The notes below the pieces were generated by a model that saw only the letters and a list, made by a program, of their open reading frames with translations, had not been told where the DNA came from and ran no database searches. Below, piece by piece: positions 1 to 9,079 of a DNA stretch of 64,000 nt; positions within the stretch are counted from its first letter, which is position 1; the number at the start of each line of letters is the position of its first letter. The position numbers and the translations under genes were made by a program. The stretch lies in contig NZ_JAHXBN010000018.1 in NCBI RefSeq assembly GCF_019924045.1, positions 310,001-374,000 of the forward strand, given 5' to 3'. Source of the stretch: Dyadobacter fermentans. Lineage in GTDB: Bacteria; Bacteroidota; Bacteroidia; Cytophagales; Spirosomataceae.

Positions 1-1644
1 AAACGCCGGCTCACGACCATCTACGCGCTCACCTATGGCGCCGGAGCGCTGTTTTTGTTAACCATACTGACCTTCCTGGCAGTGTGGAGCTCGGAAACCA
101 GCACACGCTACCGATTGCTCATCAACCTCGCCAGGTCGAAAACACAGCAATACATTCTTTACAAACAATATGAACAAAACAGCATGCTCTCCGGCTTCTT
201 CGGAGATGGGATGTTCAACGAAATTAAGAGGTATCCCGAGCACGAAAACCTTTATTTCGCCTCCATATTCAACGTGGAGCCGATCACCGATATGGCATTT
301 GCCCACGTTGGCAAGGACAAAAAGCTGCTGATTATCGCCGGTCCTAACACTGTAAGTTTGTATAACGAACGTTTGGGCACGCTCGAAAACCGGTATAATG
401 TGATCAAACAGCGATGGAGCCGCGACCGTTACAGCCACGGCATCAACGTGACCATCAACAGCCACGATACCACGCTGGTGAGAATTTCCTTCGATAAAGG
501 GAAAATGCTGCTCATGAAAAGGACGATCGATACCACGCGCATCGGGGAATCATTCAGGCTGACATCGGAGGGGATATTAAGCGACAGTACACAGTCGCTG
601 TTCGATATCGACAATGAATATAATTACAACTCTTTGAGGCGCTTCCCGCACGATTCGGTGATTGCCATTTCCGATACACGCATGGGCATTACCCGATTGT
701 TCTGGACGGGCGCCGACAGAATCGAACCGAGTACGCGCTTGCTACCCGAAACCAAAGTTCGCTTCCTGCTGCCATTAGATGCCGAGGACCTTGAATATTT
801 GAAACGAAATTCGAGCATCGGCGCCAAAGAGGATTTGTGGACGTACCTGGAAAATGAATATCTCACGTCGATCGACCGGCTGTCGAGCCATTTCTTCTCC
901 TCCGAAAACTCGGGTTCGCTGGTCCATCTGAAAGGTGTATTGAGCGCGTTGATACGGCAAGTGGAGGGACAAGACAATTATGGCTTGTGGATGGCGCTGT
1001 CCCGAAAAATAAGTGCCGATGGCAACCGGCGTCTCAATGAAATCTTCTGGAACGCACGCATTGAACTAGAAGGTAAGATCCAGAAAATGAGGGAAGACGA
1101 ACGGAATGCACTTTTCACGTTCGTGCGCATGCAGTCCCGGCGTTACGCAAGCAATGACCACATCCTATTCCTGGAAGATATGCGTGAAAGGCTTCCGAAT
1201 GACCTGTGCCTGAACCACGTCCTGTCCATCGTCTACAACAACGCGTCGTGGTACCGGCTCTTCGACGGAGACTTCAAAAAATCGATTGAATATGCCCGAA
1301 AAGGCACGGCTGTTGCTATCGCGCCCAAGTCGCACCTCGATTATATTTACGTGAACATGGCGCATGCCTACCTGCTTTCCGGCAAGGCGGCGGAAGCCAG
1401 GAGGTACTACCGGCAATATGCGGCGAGTAAAAATTTCAATGAAAAGAACTGCACTTATACCGACACGCCCATTTACAACCGCGAGGTCATGATCGCCGAT
1501 TTGCAGTCGTTTACCAGAAAGAAAATGATCCCGGACTCGCTGCGCGATGATGTTGCGTCGATCATCAACATGCTTAATTCCATTGAAATACCCGGCTACA
1601 ACAGCCTGGCCAACGCATTGACCGACTCATCGATGACGAAATAG
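1..1644 (+). CDS. C-terminal part of a membrane-anchored protein with a TPR segment (5' end outside window)
   Basis: The frame is open from base 1, so the start lies upstream and the TTG at 55 is not the real start. The visible part opens with a basic stretch and one transmembrane helix (about residues 6-30, core GAGALFLLTILTFLAVW). A roughly 500-residue domain follows, whose first third has short beta-rich segments (KLLIIAGPNTVSLYN) that could be degenerate propeller blades. Near the C-terminus, YVNMAHAYLLSGKAAEARRYY looks like a tetratricopeptide repeat. A basic stretch, a helix and then a sensor-like region recalls the back half of STAND/AAA NTPases, but the NTPase itself would be off the window, so this is inference. 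The last 49 bp overlap the 3' end of the opposing caspase-hydrolase gene. Confidence 0.7.
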   Translation, partial: KRRLTTIYALTYGAGALFLLTILTFLAVWSSETSTRYRLLINLARSKTQQYILYKQYEQNSMLSGFFGDGMFNEIKRYPEHENLYFASIFNVEPITDMAFAHVGKDKKLLIIAGPNTVSLYNERLGTLENRYNVIKQRWSRDRYSHGINVTINSHDTTLVRISFDKGKMLLMKRTIDTTRIGESFRLTSEGILSDSTQSLFDIDNEYNYNSLRRFPHDSVIAISDTRMGITRLFWTGADRIEPSTRLLPETKVRFLLPLDAEDLEYLKRNSSIGAKEDLWTYLENEYLTSIDRLSSHFFSSENSGSLVHLKGVLSALIRQVEGQDNYGLWMALSRKISADGNRRLNEIFWNARIELEGKIQKMREDERNALFTFVRMQSRRYASNDHILFLEDMRERLPNDLCLNHVLSIVYNNASWYRLFDGDFKKSIEYARKGTAVAIAPKSHLDYIYVNMAHAYLLSGKAAEARRYYRQYAASKNFNEKNCTYTDTPIYNREVMIADLQSFTRKKMIPDSLRDDVASIINMLNSIEIPGYNSLANALTDSSMTK

Positions 1645-4600
1645 TTGAGGTGGTGGCACGACACTTTTTGCGGCGCGGCGGCAGTCTTCGCCTCGAAGAT
1701 GCTGTCCGTGCTCACGGCAATGTCGTTGACCGTGTTTTTGTACACCCAGGAGCCTATTTGCGTTACCACCTTTTCCATTAAAGGCAGGCCGTTGCTGGCC
1801 CGCAAATAGGCGTCGAGGTCGCCGCCAACGATGAAATAGGGAATCGGGGCCGCATTTTTTTGGGTTAATTTCCGGATGAAATCGCTCCCGCTGTCCATCT
1901 GTGCCAAAGTGTGCAGCACTTCCTTATTGCCCACTTTCAGCACGGACGATAAAAATCCCGTAACGGCGCCCACCTGCGGGGGAAACAACTTGGTACCCAG
2001 CGCCAGCGCTACGGATGCCCAGCTGACGTAGCCGGGAATCTCCCCAAACTTGCTGCCGCCATTCGGTGTACCGGCCATAATGAGCTTATCGACGAACTTA
2101 TCGCCGCCCAGTTCCTCGATCATATACCGCGATACCAGCCCGCCCATAGAATGTGCTACCAGTACCAGCTCCTTTTCATCATTTTCGTTAAATCCGAGGA
2201 TATTCAGCTTGCCTTTCAGGATCGCCGCGATTTCCTCGATCGGCGTGTTGAGGTTTTCGTAGTCGTAGGTCATTACGAGATCATACCCGCTATCAATCGC
2301 CATTTTGAATGTCTTGGCCATATCCTCGGTGTCGCCGATAATGCCATGCACCAGCAACAATACCGATTTGGCCTGATTAACCTTTTCTTCCAGTCCGTCG
2401 CTTTCACGGACTGCATTATTAGCATAATCCACCCAGCGCAAACGGTTCGGGTCGGTTTGAATGCCCACCTTGCCCGCGAATTTCAGAAACACCATCCTGA
2501 AAGCCCCGCCCAGGCTGCGCGTCTTCTCCACCGTTTCTTCGGGGATGGTATCCACGCTGACTTGCATCACTCCCGGCTCTGTGATCGCCAGCACGCCCAT
2601 GGGTAGAAAGTCCTCCCCGTCGAAAAAGAACGGTAATACCAGCTCGTCTTCCCGCTCGGGCCGGATGTCGATAATCAGCGGATTCTCTTTCAAGGCCGCT
2701 GCATTGGTCAATTCTACCACCTCGGCAATACTGCGATCCTCCCCTCTGGTACCTTCGTCGAAGTTCACGATTTCAAACCACGGATTTCCCGCTGCGTATG
2801 CCTCGCTGATGACGGGCTTATCGACACTCCTCGTTCTGGAAACAAGCGGGGCCCAGCCGAGCTTCCCCCGAAACGAATCGTGCGGACGGACCGTAATGCC
2901 CTTGCCGATAGCCACTTCCTGCGCACCAAGCTGCTGTTCTGCCTTTCTGACCAACCTGATACTAACCGCTTTCGTGATCCAGTCGGACTTTCCGCCGCCA
3001 ATTCCTTTCGACTGTCCCAGGCCCCTGCTGCCCGACGGCGCTACGGTAGCTCCTATTTGCAGCGGCTCCTGCACGAACAGGCTGCTATCAATGGCCTCCG
3101 TGGAAACAATGAGTTTCAGGGTGTCGATCTCCTCGTCACTGTTGAGGGTAAAAACATCGCTCGTGAGCACGATGGATGTGTTGGGCGGCACGGGCTGCGA
3201 ATCGTTGAAAATGATCGTAACGCCATAATCGGGCGAGAGGTAAAGCAGGGAGGCATAAAGCGCCCGGGCGGTACCGTTCCGAAAATTAACTTTGAATGGA
3301 ATGTCGTCTCCATCGTGGTCGAGCGTGATCAGCGTATCCGAAAAAACACCGGTAGCTCCGCCCTGCCCGACTTCCACATTGAATGTGATTTGCCCTGGCT
3401 GAATGGCCGATTGCGCATTCCGCAAATCGAGCAGGCGCTGCCAGCGGGCGAGGGATTGCAGGATATTCAGGACATGGGTCGCTGCGAACTTGTCGGTTCC
3501 AAGCACGGTCTGGATCGCTGCGTCGCTTCCGGTATGGTAAATCGCGGTATTCCCGTTTTCGATTCTCAGTTCGAACAATGCGGCTGCGGGAACGTCCGTC
3601 AGAATTATCCCCGATTCTGCGGCGCCGGCCAGCGTTTCCTGCATCACCTGAGCCACCGCGCCATTACCATAAATGAAGAATGGCTGCAAACGGAGCGATT
3701 CGGGCTCTCCCCAATATACGCTGTTCGCATCGAGGAACAATGAGCCGGTCTGCAGGGTACTTTCCGTCACATTCATGACATCCAGCACGGCTTTGCCCAC
3801 AGGCTGGCCTTCCGCTACCGAATCGTATATTTGAATGCTAACAGGCTCCCCTATCCGCTGCTCAATACCCATCCCTGCGCCCAGGTCGATCGTCCACTTG
3901 CCTACCTTCGTGTATACACGGTAACGCGTGAGGCGCCCGCTGGCGACATTTCTTCCGAGGAAACCCTGGCTCACATTGAAAACACCAACGGGTTCCATCT
4001 GTGGTGTCTGATTTTTCAAAGCGTTCCGGATGAATGCCCTCACCTGCACAAACAGGTCTGCGTAGGTGATCTGCCCGCCGCTTTTGCCCAATACGGAGAT
4101 CAGCGATTGCGTGAACTGCCCATGCCCGTTGCTCTCCCAGGCGCGCTCTACGCGGTCACAAGCAGCAAGCAGCAAGTGATCGGAAGAAGGGATGTCGACG
4201 CTACCGCGCTGCACATAGGCACCATCGAGGTAAGTTTCAAGCGGCCGCACATCGGAGGTACCCTTTTCAAACCGCGGCTGCATTTGCAAAAACTGTTCGA
4301 GCTCCCGCGTGACCGACCCTGAATGGCAGGAATCCGCGATTACGACGATCCGTGGGTTACGGGCACTTACTTCTTCCAGCAAAAGCGCGATTTCCTTATC
4401 GGCCAGGTCGTATTTTCCCGGTTCGCGGCTGTCGTGCAAAACCCAGGTCTGCTCCTGGCTGTCGGACGTTGCGGCCTGAAATTCGCGGGCGGTAATGCCG
4501 GTGGACCCATGCCCCGAATAATAGATCACGGCCAAATCCTCCGGCCCTGCCTGGGTAAGGTGCTCCCGAAAACCGGCAATCACCTTTGCGCGCGACGCGT

Positions 4601-4775
4601 TGGCGTCCGTAAGCACGAGGACCTGGCGCTCGTCGGGGATCAGATCGCCATAATTTTCCTTCAAGAACTTCCCAAAATCGGAGACATCATTCACGCAGCC
4701 GTTCAGCGATCTGATCGGCGGGTTCGAGGTGGTACTGTATTCATTAATGCCAATCAGCAATGCGAAGATTTTCAT
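1596..4775 (-). CDS. Caspase-like (peptidase C14) protein fused to a C-terminal alpha/beta hydrolase
   Basis: 1059 aa, ATG start. The N-terminal 270 residues are a caspase/metacaspase fold: MKIFALLIGINEY, the catalytic His in YYSGHG (H89) and the catalytic Cys in ADSCHSG (C150). No signal peptide is seen, so it is probably cytoplasmic. Residues about 275-620 form a beta-rich middle region ending in a glycine-rich linker (GLGQSKGIGGG); it resembles the middle of the 1281-aa caspase at 9076-12921. From about residue 800 there is a serine hydrolase/lipase-like domain: oxyanion motif LLLVHGIIGD, nucleophile elbow VAHSMGG (S876) and a candidate catalytic His in CHHLNYF (H1041/H1042). Substrate is unknown; lipid or ester cleavage is inferred from the fold. 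It is divergent from the caspase-NACHT gene across 248 bp and convergent (49-bp overlap) with the upstream partial gene. Caspase-fold proteases in bacteria are often parts of regulated cell-death or conflict systems. Confidence 0.88.
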   Translation of the reverse strand: MKIFALLIGINEYSTTSNPPIRSLNGCVNDVSDFGKFLKENYGDLIPDERQVLVLTDANASRAKVIAGFREHLTQAGPEDLAVIYYSGHGSTGITAREFQAATSDSQEQTWVLHDSREPGKYDLADKEIALLLEEVSARNPRIVVIADSCHSGSVTRELEQFLQMQPRFEKGTSDVRPLETYLDGAYVQRGSVDIPSSDHLLLAACDRVERAWESNGHGQFTQSLISVLGKSGGQITYADLFVQVRAFIRNALKNQTPQMEPVGVFNVSQGFLGRNVASGRLTRYRVYTKVGKWTIDLGAGMGIEQRIGEPVSIQIYDSVAEGQPVGKAVLDVMNVTESTLQTGSLFLDANSVYWGEPESLRLQPFFIYGNGAVAQVMQETLAGAAESGIILTDVPAAALFELRIENGNTAIYHTGSDAAIQTVLGTDKFAATHVLNILQSLARWQRLLDLRNAQSAIQPGQITFNVEVGQGGATGVFSDTLITLDHDGDDIPFKVNFRNGTARALYASLLYLSPDYGVTIIFNDSQPVPPNTSIVLTSDVFTLNSDEEIDTLKLIVSTEAIDSSLFVQEPLQIGATVAPSGSRGLGQSKGIGGGKSDWITKAVSIRLVRKAEQQLGAQEVAIGKGITVRPHDSFRGKLGWAPLVSRTRSVDKPVISEAYAAGNPWFEIVNFDEGTRGEDRSIAEVVELTNAAALKENPLIIDIRPEREDELVLPFFFDGEDFLPMGVLAITEPGVMQVSVDTIPEETVEKTRSLGGAFRMVFLKFAGKVGIQTDPNRLRWVDYANNAVRESDGLEEKVNQAKSVLLLVHGIIGDTEDMAKTFKMAIDSGYDLVMTYDYENLNTPIEEIAAILKGKLNILGFNENDEKELVLVAHSMGGLVSRYMIEELGGDKFVDKLIMAGTPNGGSKFGEIPGYVSWASVALALGTKLFPPQVGAVTGFLSSVLKVGNKEVLHTLAQMDSGSDFIRKLTQKNAAPIPYFIVGGDLDAYLRASNGLPLMEKVVTQIGSWVYKNTVNDIAVSTDSIFEAKTAAAPQKVSCHHLNYFVIDESVNALARLL

Positions 4776-5023
4776 AAGATAAAAGGTTGGGTTGGGAAGA
4801 ATGGCAGTGTTGCAAGAATGAGCTTGTAACCAGCGAACGGTGGCTCGAATTGCCTGAAATTACCTTCCTGATGAATTAAAATCAACACCCGGTATGCTTT
4901 GTTATTGAACGGGGAAATGATGTGCAGAAAATGACCGGGTCCGGTAAATAATTTCTTTGACAGCCGCCCCCAACACCCCGGAAAAATACCGAAATTGAAA
5001 GTTTAGTAAGCGAAATTACCAAC

Positions 5024-8000
5024 ATGGGCATCGGGACAATCACCCCTCGACAGCATAAAACAAGACGGAACCGGCTGTTTTTCGTCGCGATCGACAAGTA
5101 CGATCATTGGACGCCGCTCCAATACCCGGTATCCGACTGTCAGCGATTTTTTGCCGTACTCAAAGATTTTTACGGCTTCTCGGACGAAAACTTCGTGATC
5201 CAGCCGCTTTTCGACGACAATGCCAAAACCGATATCGTTTTTGATGAGATCTGCTACCTGGCCGATAAGGACGAAAACGGCGAGTTGCGCATCCGGCCGG
5301 ACGAGAACCTGATCATCTATTTTTCGGGGCATGGCCATTTCGACAAGAACAAAGAAGGTTACTGGGTACCCTCCGATGCACCGATCCTTTCGGAAAGACC
5401 AAGCGATTTAAAAAAACTGATTTCGGTCAGCGAGGTGATCCGAATCCTTTCCAATATCAAAGCCCACCACATTGTGCTGATCGTCGACGCCTGTTTTTCA
5501 GAGGCTTTCGCAACAATGGAAATCGATGTGGCACAGCAAAGCCAGTCGGCCGAAGCGGAGGACGTTCCGTCGCGCTGGGTGCTCACAGCCGGGCGCAATG
5601 GCGTAGTGCCCGACAAAAGCCCGTTTGCGGATGCGCTGATCGACATTCTGCATGCTAATGCGGATGAAAGTGTGTCCATCAACTGGCTGGGCGCACAAAT
5701 CACGAAGCAGGTCCGCGACAACGGCTTTGAAATAGAACCGCTTTGCAAAAGCCTCGTCAACCAGAAATACAAGCTCGGCGAGTTTTTCTTCCACCGCTCC
5801 GTCAAGGTAGCGGAACCAGTCGCGTCATTCGATCACGCAAATCTCCAAAATACGCTGCGGGCAGGCTCCAAAGCGCAGTTCGAGCGGCTTCAAAAAGGGC
5901 GCTACAAATACCTTAATATCGAGAGTATACTGGTTTCGGAGATTAATCTCGGCAAATACCTGGATGTGCAAGTCAAAACGGACACACAGGTAGCGTCCCT
6001 GGAACTGGCGGTGCAAGCTTTATGGCAAAATAAAAAAACGCAGGCGCTGCTTGTGGGTGACGGCGGTATGGGCAAAACGGTGTCGCTGCTGTTGCTGTGG
6101 CGGGACCTGCTTTTTGAAGAAAACGGCCCCGTTCCCGTATTCATTCCGCTGAACGAATACAACTCAGCTTCCGAAGCCGAACGCAGCGACTTCGTAGTCA
6201 GGTATATTTGTAAAAACCTGCTCAATATCCCTGAGCCACCCGCCGAAACGGTAAATGCCCTTTGGAAGCTGTTTGAGACACCGCGTGAAGGGAAACCATC
6301 GATGATCCTGCTGCTGGACGGCCTCAACGAAGTAACCGTTCCGAAAGGGCGGCTGATGGCCACGGTGAATGACCTCGCAGCCCGAGCGGGCGGAACGCAA
6401 ATGGTAATATCGTCCAGAAACAAGCAGATTGAGAAACTGGACCTGGCCGGCGAGAATGCCGCATTAATGCAAATCCTGCCCCTCACGCAGGAAACCGTTG
6501 TTGCTTACCTGAAAGAGAAAGGCCAGGAAATACCTGCCAACAAGGATTTGCTGGGGTTGTTCGCCAACCCGATGATGCTCACGCTGTATTCCGGGGCCAA
6601 CAACATCGCATTGAGGTTCAAAGACGACGACCGCTTTCATTTCAAAAAAGTGACAACCTATGGGGAGCTGCTTTGGAATTTCAATGAAGCCCAGCTGGCG
6701 CAGCTGACGGACGTCAACGACGAAGCCGACATCCGCTATCAGAATTTTCTCCTGCGCGTACTCGTGCCCTACATTGCATACAGAATGGAAGACAGGGGCA
6801 AATACGCCATTACGATCCGCAAACTCGCCGACCCCGCTTTCAATTTCAAAACATTACTCGACGAGGCTTTCACCGAACTCGACACCGAAGAATTGACCGA
6901 ACTGTACCCCGAGTTCGAAGGCAAACGAAGGGAGCTGGGCCTGGGAGTACTCACCGGCCTGGACGAAAAAGAGCAGCGCTCGGGAAAAGTAAAGCAATTC
7001 CTCGTCGAACGCCTCCGCGTGCTGGTCATGGAAGGGGACGATCTACGCTTTTTACACCAGAATTTCAGGGATTTCTTCGCGGTATGCCATATACGTAACA
7101 TGGCCGAGGCTGCAATGGTACGCCGGGTGCTGCCGGATGTGTTTTTCAGAAACTATATCCCGGTGTACCTGCGGCGGTTGTTGGGCGAAATAGAGGGGGA
7201 ACATCAATCGGTGCCGGCCTGGAATGCGGCCAAAGGTCGTATGGAACTGCTGGAAAAAGAAAACCTGCTGTCGCGCCTGATGGATTTATGCCGGACTGAT
7301 TCGGGTATCACCGCCGGTGATGCCGAACGGGCATTCGTGATCCGGAATGTGATGACGATCTGGCTCGATTTGCGCCAGAGCCTGGCCGGTGCCAATCTCA
7401 CCTGCCTCGACTTACGCCAAATCCAGTTTAATGGTCTCCCGTTGTCCCGCCATCAGGGCAGCGCCTACCTTTCGGCACGGTTTGAAGGCAGCGTCCTGGA
7501 TGGCGATAGCTTCCTGTTTAAAGGACATTACGGACAAATCAACCAGGTACATTATAGTCATGATGGCAAAAAACTGCTGACGGCGTCGGACGACGGTACC
7601 ATTAAAGAATGGTTTACGGCCACCGGCAAGCTTGTGCAGACTTTTTCCGGCCATACCGACAAGGTGGTTTCAGCCAGATATAGTGCCGACGGCCAGAAGG
7701 TGGTTTCAGCATCTTTTGATACGTTCGTTAAGGAGTGGTCGGTAGATAACGGCACGGAACTGGCCAGTTATGAACATTTGCATTCAAAAGTCAATGACGC
7801 AGTGTACTCACCGGACGGGACTAAAATTCTCACCTGCGCCGACGACAAGTTACTCCGGGAATGGAGTGTTGCCTCGCAGGAATGCATAGCAACCTACGCC
7901 GGCCACAGCAAAAATGTAACGGCAGTGTGTTACAGTCCGAAAGGAGATAAAGTCCTGTCGGCTTCGGCGGACGCTACCGTCCGGGAATGGTCGGTCAAAA

Positions 8001-9079
8001 CGGGCGCGTGCCTCCGGGTAATGAGCGGCCATACCGGGAAAGTCAACAGTGTTTGTTACAATCCCGGCGAAACGCAAGTACTGTCGGCATCCGACGACAG
8101 CTCGATCATCGAATGGTCAGCGGAAAGTGAGGCTCCATCCCGGATTTTCAAAGGACATACCGATCAGGTGTATCATGCCGTTTACAGTACCGACGGCGAA
8201 AGAATCCTTTCCGCATCGAAAGACAAAACCCTTCGGGAATGGTCGGTCAAAACCGGTCTGGAAAGCCGCACCTACGCTGGACACACGGACAAGGTGAATT
8301 TTGCGAGCTATTCGCCGGACAAACCCCGGGCCGTTTCCGCTTCCGACGACAAATCGATCCGCGAATGGAGCCTCGAAACCGGTACGCAGCTGTACGCGAT
8401 CAGCGGGCAGTCCGACTGGGTGGTTAACAAATGCGTCGTCAGCCCGGATTCCCGAAAGTTGCTCACCGTTAACTACGATCGCACTTTCACCGAAATACAC
8501 ATAGCGTCGGGCATTGCCCTGCAGACATTCCGCGGGCATGAGAAATGGCTGCACCGCGCAAGGTATAGTGCCGACGGTACGAAAATCATCTCGACCTCCG
8601 ACGACCTCACGATCCGCGAATGGCTCGTCGCCACCGGCGAATGCATCCGTATTTACAAAGGCCATTCGCTGGGCGTTGAGGAGGCCGTTTATAATGCCGG
8701 CGGCACGCAAATTTTTTCCCGGGATTTCGGGCACAACTTCCGCATTTGGTCGGTAGCTACGGGTGAATGCCTGGAAATGGTCGACGACGAAGCGAAAAAA
8801 AAGCAGCTGCAATCGGAAATGCAGGCGCTTGTAACCGAGGCCGCCAAGCCATTCCATATCAAAAGCCGGTACTCCGAGATCACTGTGAAAGACGCCACCT
8901 CGAAGCCGGTGCTCACATTTGCGAACGTTTCGGGGCTTTTGGTGCAAGGCTGCGATTTCCGGAATGCAGACCCGGCCTCGAATTTCTCCGAGGCCGTCAG
9001 GAAAAACCTGAGAAGTTACGGCGCCATTTTCAGCGACGAGGACGAGGCTACATGGGAGCGCGCAAAATCGGCCGGTTAG
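5024..9079 (+). CDS. Caspase-NACHT-WD40 STAND protein
   Basis: 1351 aa, ATG start. Domain order: (1) caspase fold, residues about 15-260, with catalytic His in YFSGHGH (H103) and Cys in VDACFS (C157); (2) NACHT-type STAND NTPase, about 330-740, with Walker A GDGGMGKT (near 345-352) and Walker B MILLLDGLNEV (near 427-437); (3) a pentapeptide-like connector (LAGANLTCLDLRQIQF); (4) ten WD40 repeats of 42 residues, residues 832-1251; (5) a short tail with another pentapeptide-like stretch (VQGCDFRNAD). In STAND proteins the repeats sense, the NTPase oligomerises and the N-terminal domain is the effector, so this looks like a signal-gated protease. Its substrate is not visible; the neighbouring multidomain proteins are candidates. 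The stop overlaps the convergent amidase-caspase gene by 4 bp. Confidence 0.92.
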   Translation: MGIGTITPRQHKTRRNRLFFVAIDKYDHWTPLQYPVSDCQRFFAVLKDFYGFSDENFVIQPLFDDNAKTDIVFDEICYLADKDENGELRIRPDENLIIYFSGHGHFDKNKEGYWVPSDAPILSERPSDLKKLISVSEVIRILSNIKAHHIVLIVDACFSEAFATMEIDVAQQSQSAEAEDVPSRWVLTAGRNGVVPDKSPFADALIDILHANADESVSINWLGAQITKQVRDNGFEIEPLCKSLVNQKYKLGEFFFHRSVKVAEPVASFDHANLQNTLRAGSKAQFERLQKGRYKYLNIESILVSEINLGKYLDVQVKTDTQVASLELAVQALWQNKKTQALLVGDGGMGKTVSLLLLWRDLLFEENGPVPVFIPLNEYNSASEAERSDFVVRYICKNLLNIPEPPAETVNALWKLFETPREGKPSMILLLDGLNEVTVPKGRLMATVNDLAARAGGTQMVISSRNKQIEKLDLAGENAALMQILPLTQETVVAYLKEKGQEIPANKDLLGLFANPMMLTLYSGANNIALRFKDDDRFHFKKVTTYGELLWNFNEAQLAQLTDVNDEADIRYQNFLLRVLVPYIAYRMEDRGKYAITIRKLADPAFNFKTLLDEAFTELDTEELTELYPEFEGKRRELGLGVLTGLDEKEQRSGKVKQFLVERLRVLVMEGDDLRFLHQNFRDFFAVCHIRNMAEAAMVRRVLPDVFFRNYIPVYLRRLLGEIEGEHQSVPAWNAAKGRMELLEKENLLSRLMDLCRTDSGITAGDAERAFVIRNVMTIWLDLRQSLAGANLTCLDLRQIQFNGLPLSRHQGSAYLSARFEGSVLDGDSFLFKGHYGQINQVHYSHDGKKLLTASDDGTIKEWFTATGKLVQTFSGHTDKVVSARYSADGQKVVSASFDTFVKEWSVDNGTELASYEHLHSKVNDAVYSPDGTKILTCADDKLLREWSVASQECIATYAGHSKNVTAVCYSPKGDKVLSASADATVREWSVKTGACLRVMSGHTGKVNSVCYNPGETQVLSASDDSSIIEWSAESEAPSRIFKGHTDQVYHAVYSTDGERILSASKDKTLREWSVKTGLESRTYAGHTDKVNFASYSPDKPRAVSASDDKSIREWSLETGTQLYAISGQSDWVVNKCVVSPDSRKLLTVNYDRTFTEIHIASGIALQTFRGHEKWLHRARYSADGTKIISTSDDLTIREWLVATGECIRIYKGHSLGVEEAVYNAGGTQIFSRDFGHNFRIWSVATGECLEMVDDEAKKKQLQSEMQALVTEAAKPFHIKSRYSEITVKDATSKPVLTFANVSGLLVQGCDFRNADPASNFSEAVRKNLRSYGAIFSDEDEATWERAKSAG
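7517..8776 (+). repeat. Ten tandem 126-bp WD40 repeats within the caspase-NACHT gene
   Basis: Ten consecutive units of 42 codons, typically (F/Y)xGHxxxVxxxxYSxDGxxxLSAS followed by DDxxxREWSVxTG. Units 3-7 and 9 are closest to one another; unit 8 (ISGQSDWVVNKC) and unit 10 (SRDFGHNFRIWS) have drifted most. WD propellers usually close with seven blades, so ten units imply one seven-bladed ring plus extra blades, or an unusual assembly. The DNA copies have diverged, so this is not a recent expansion. Confidence 0.9.
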
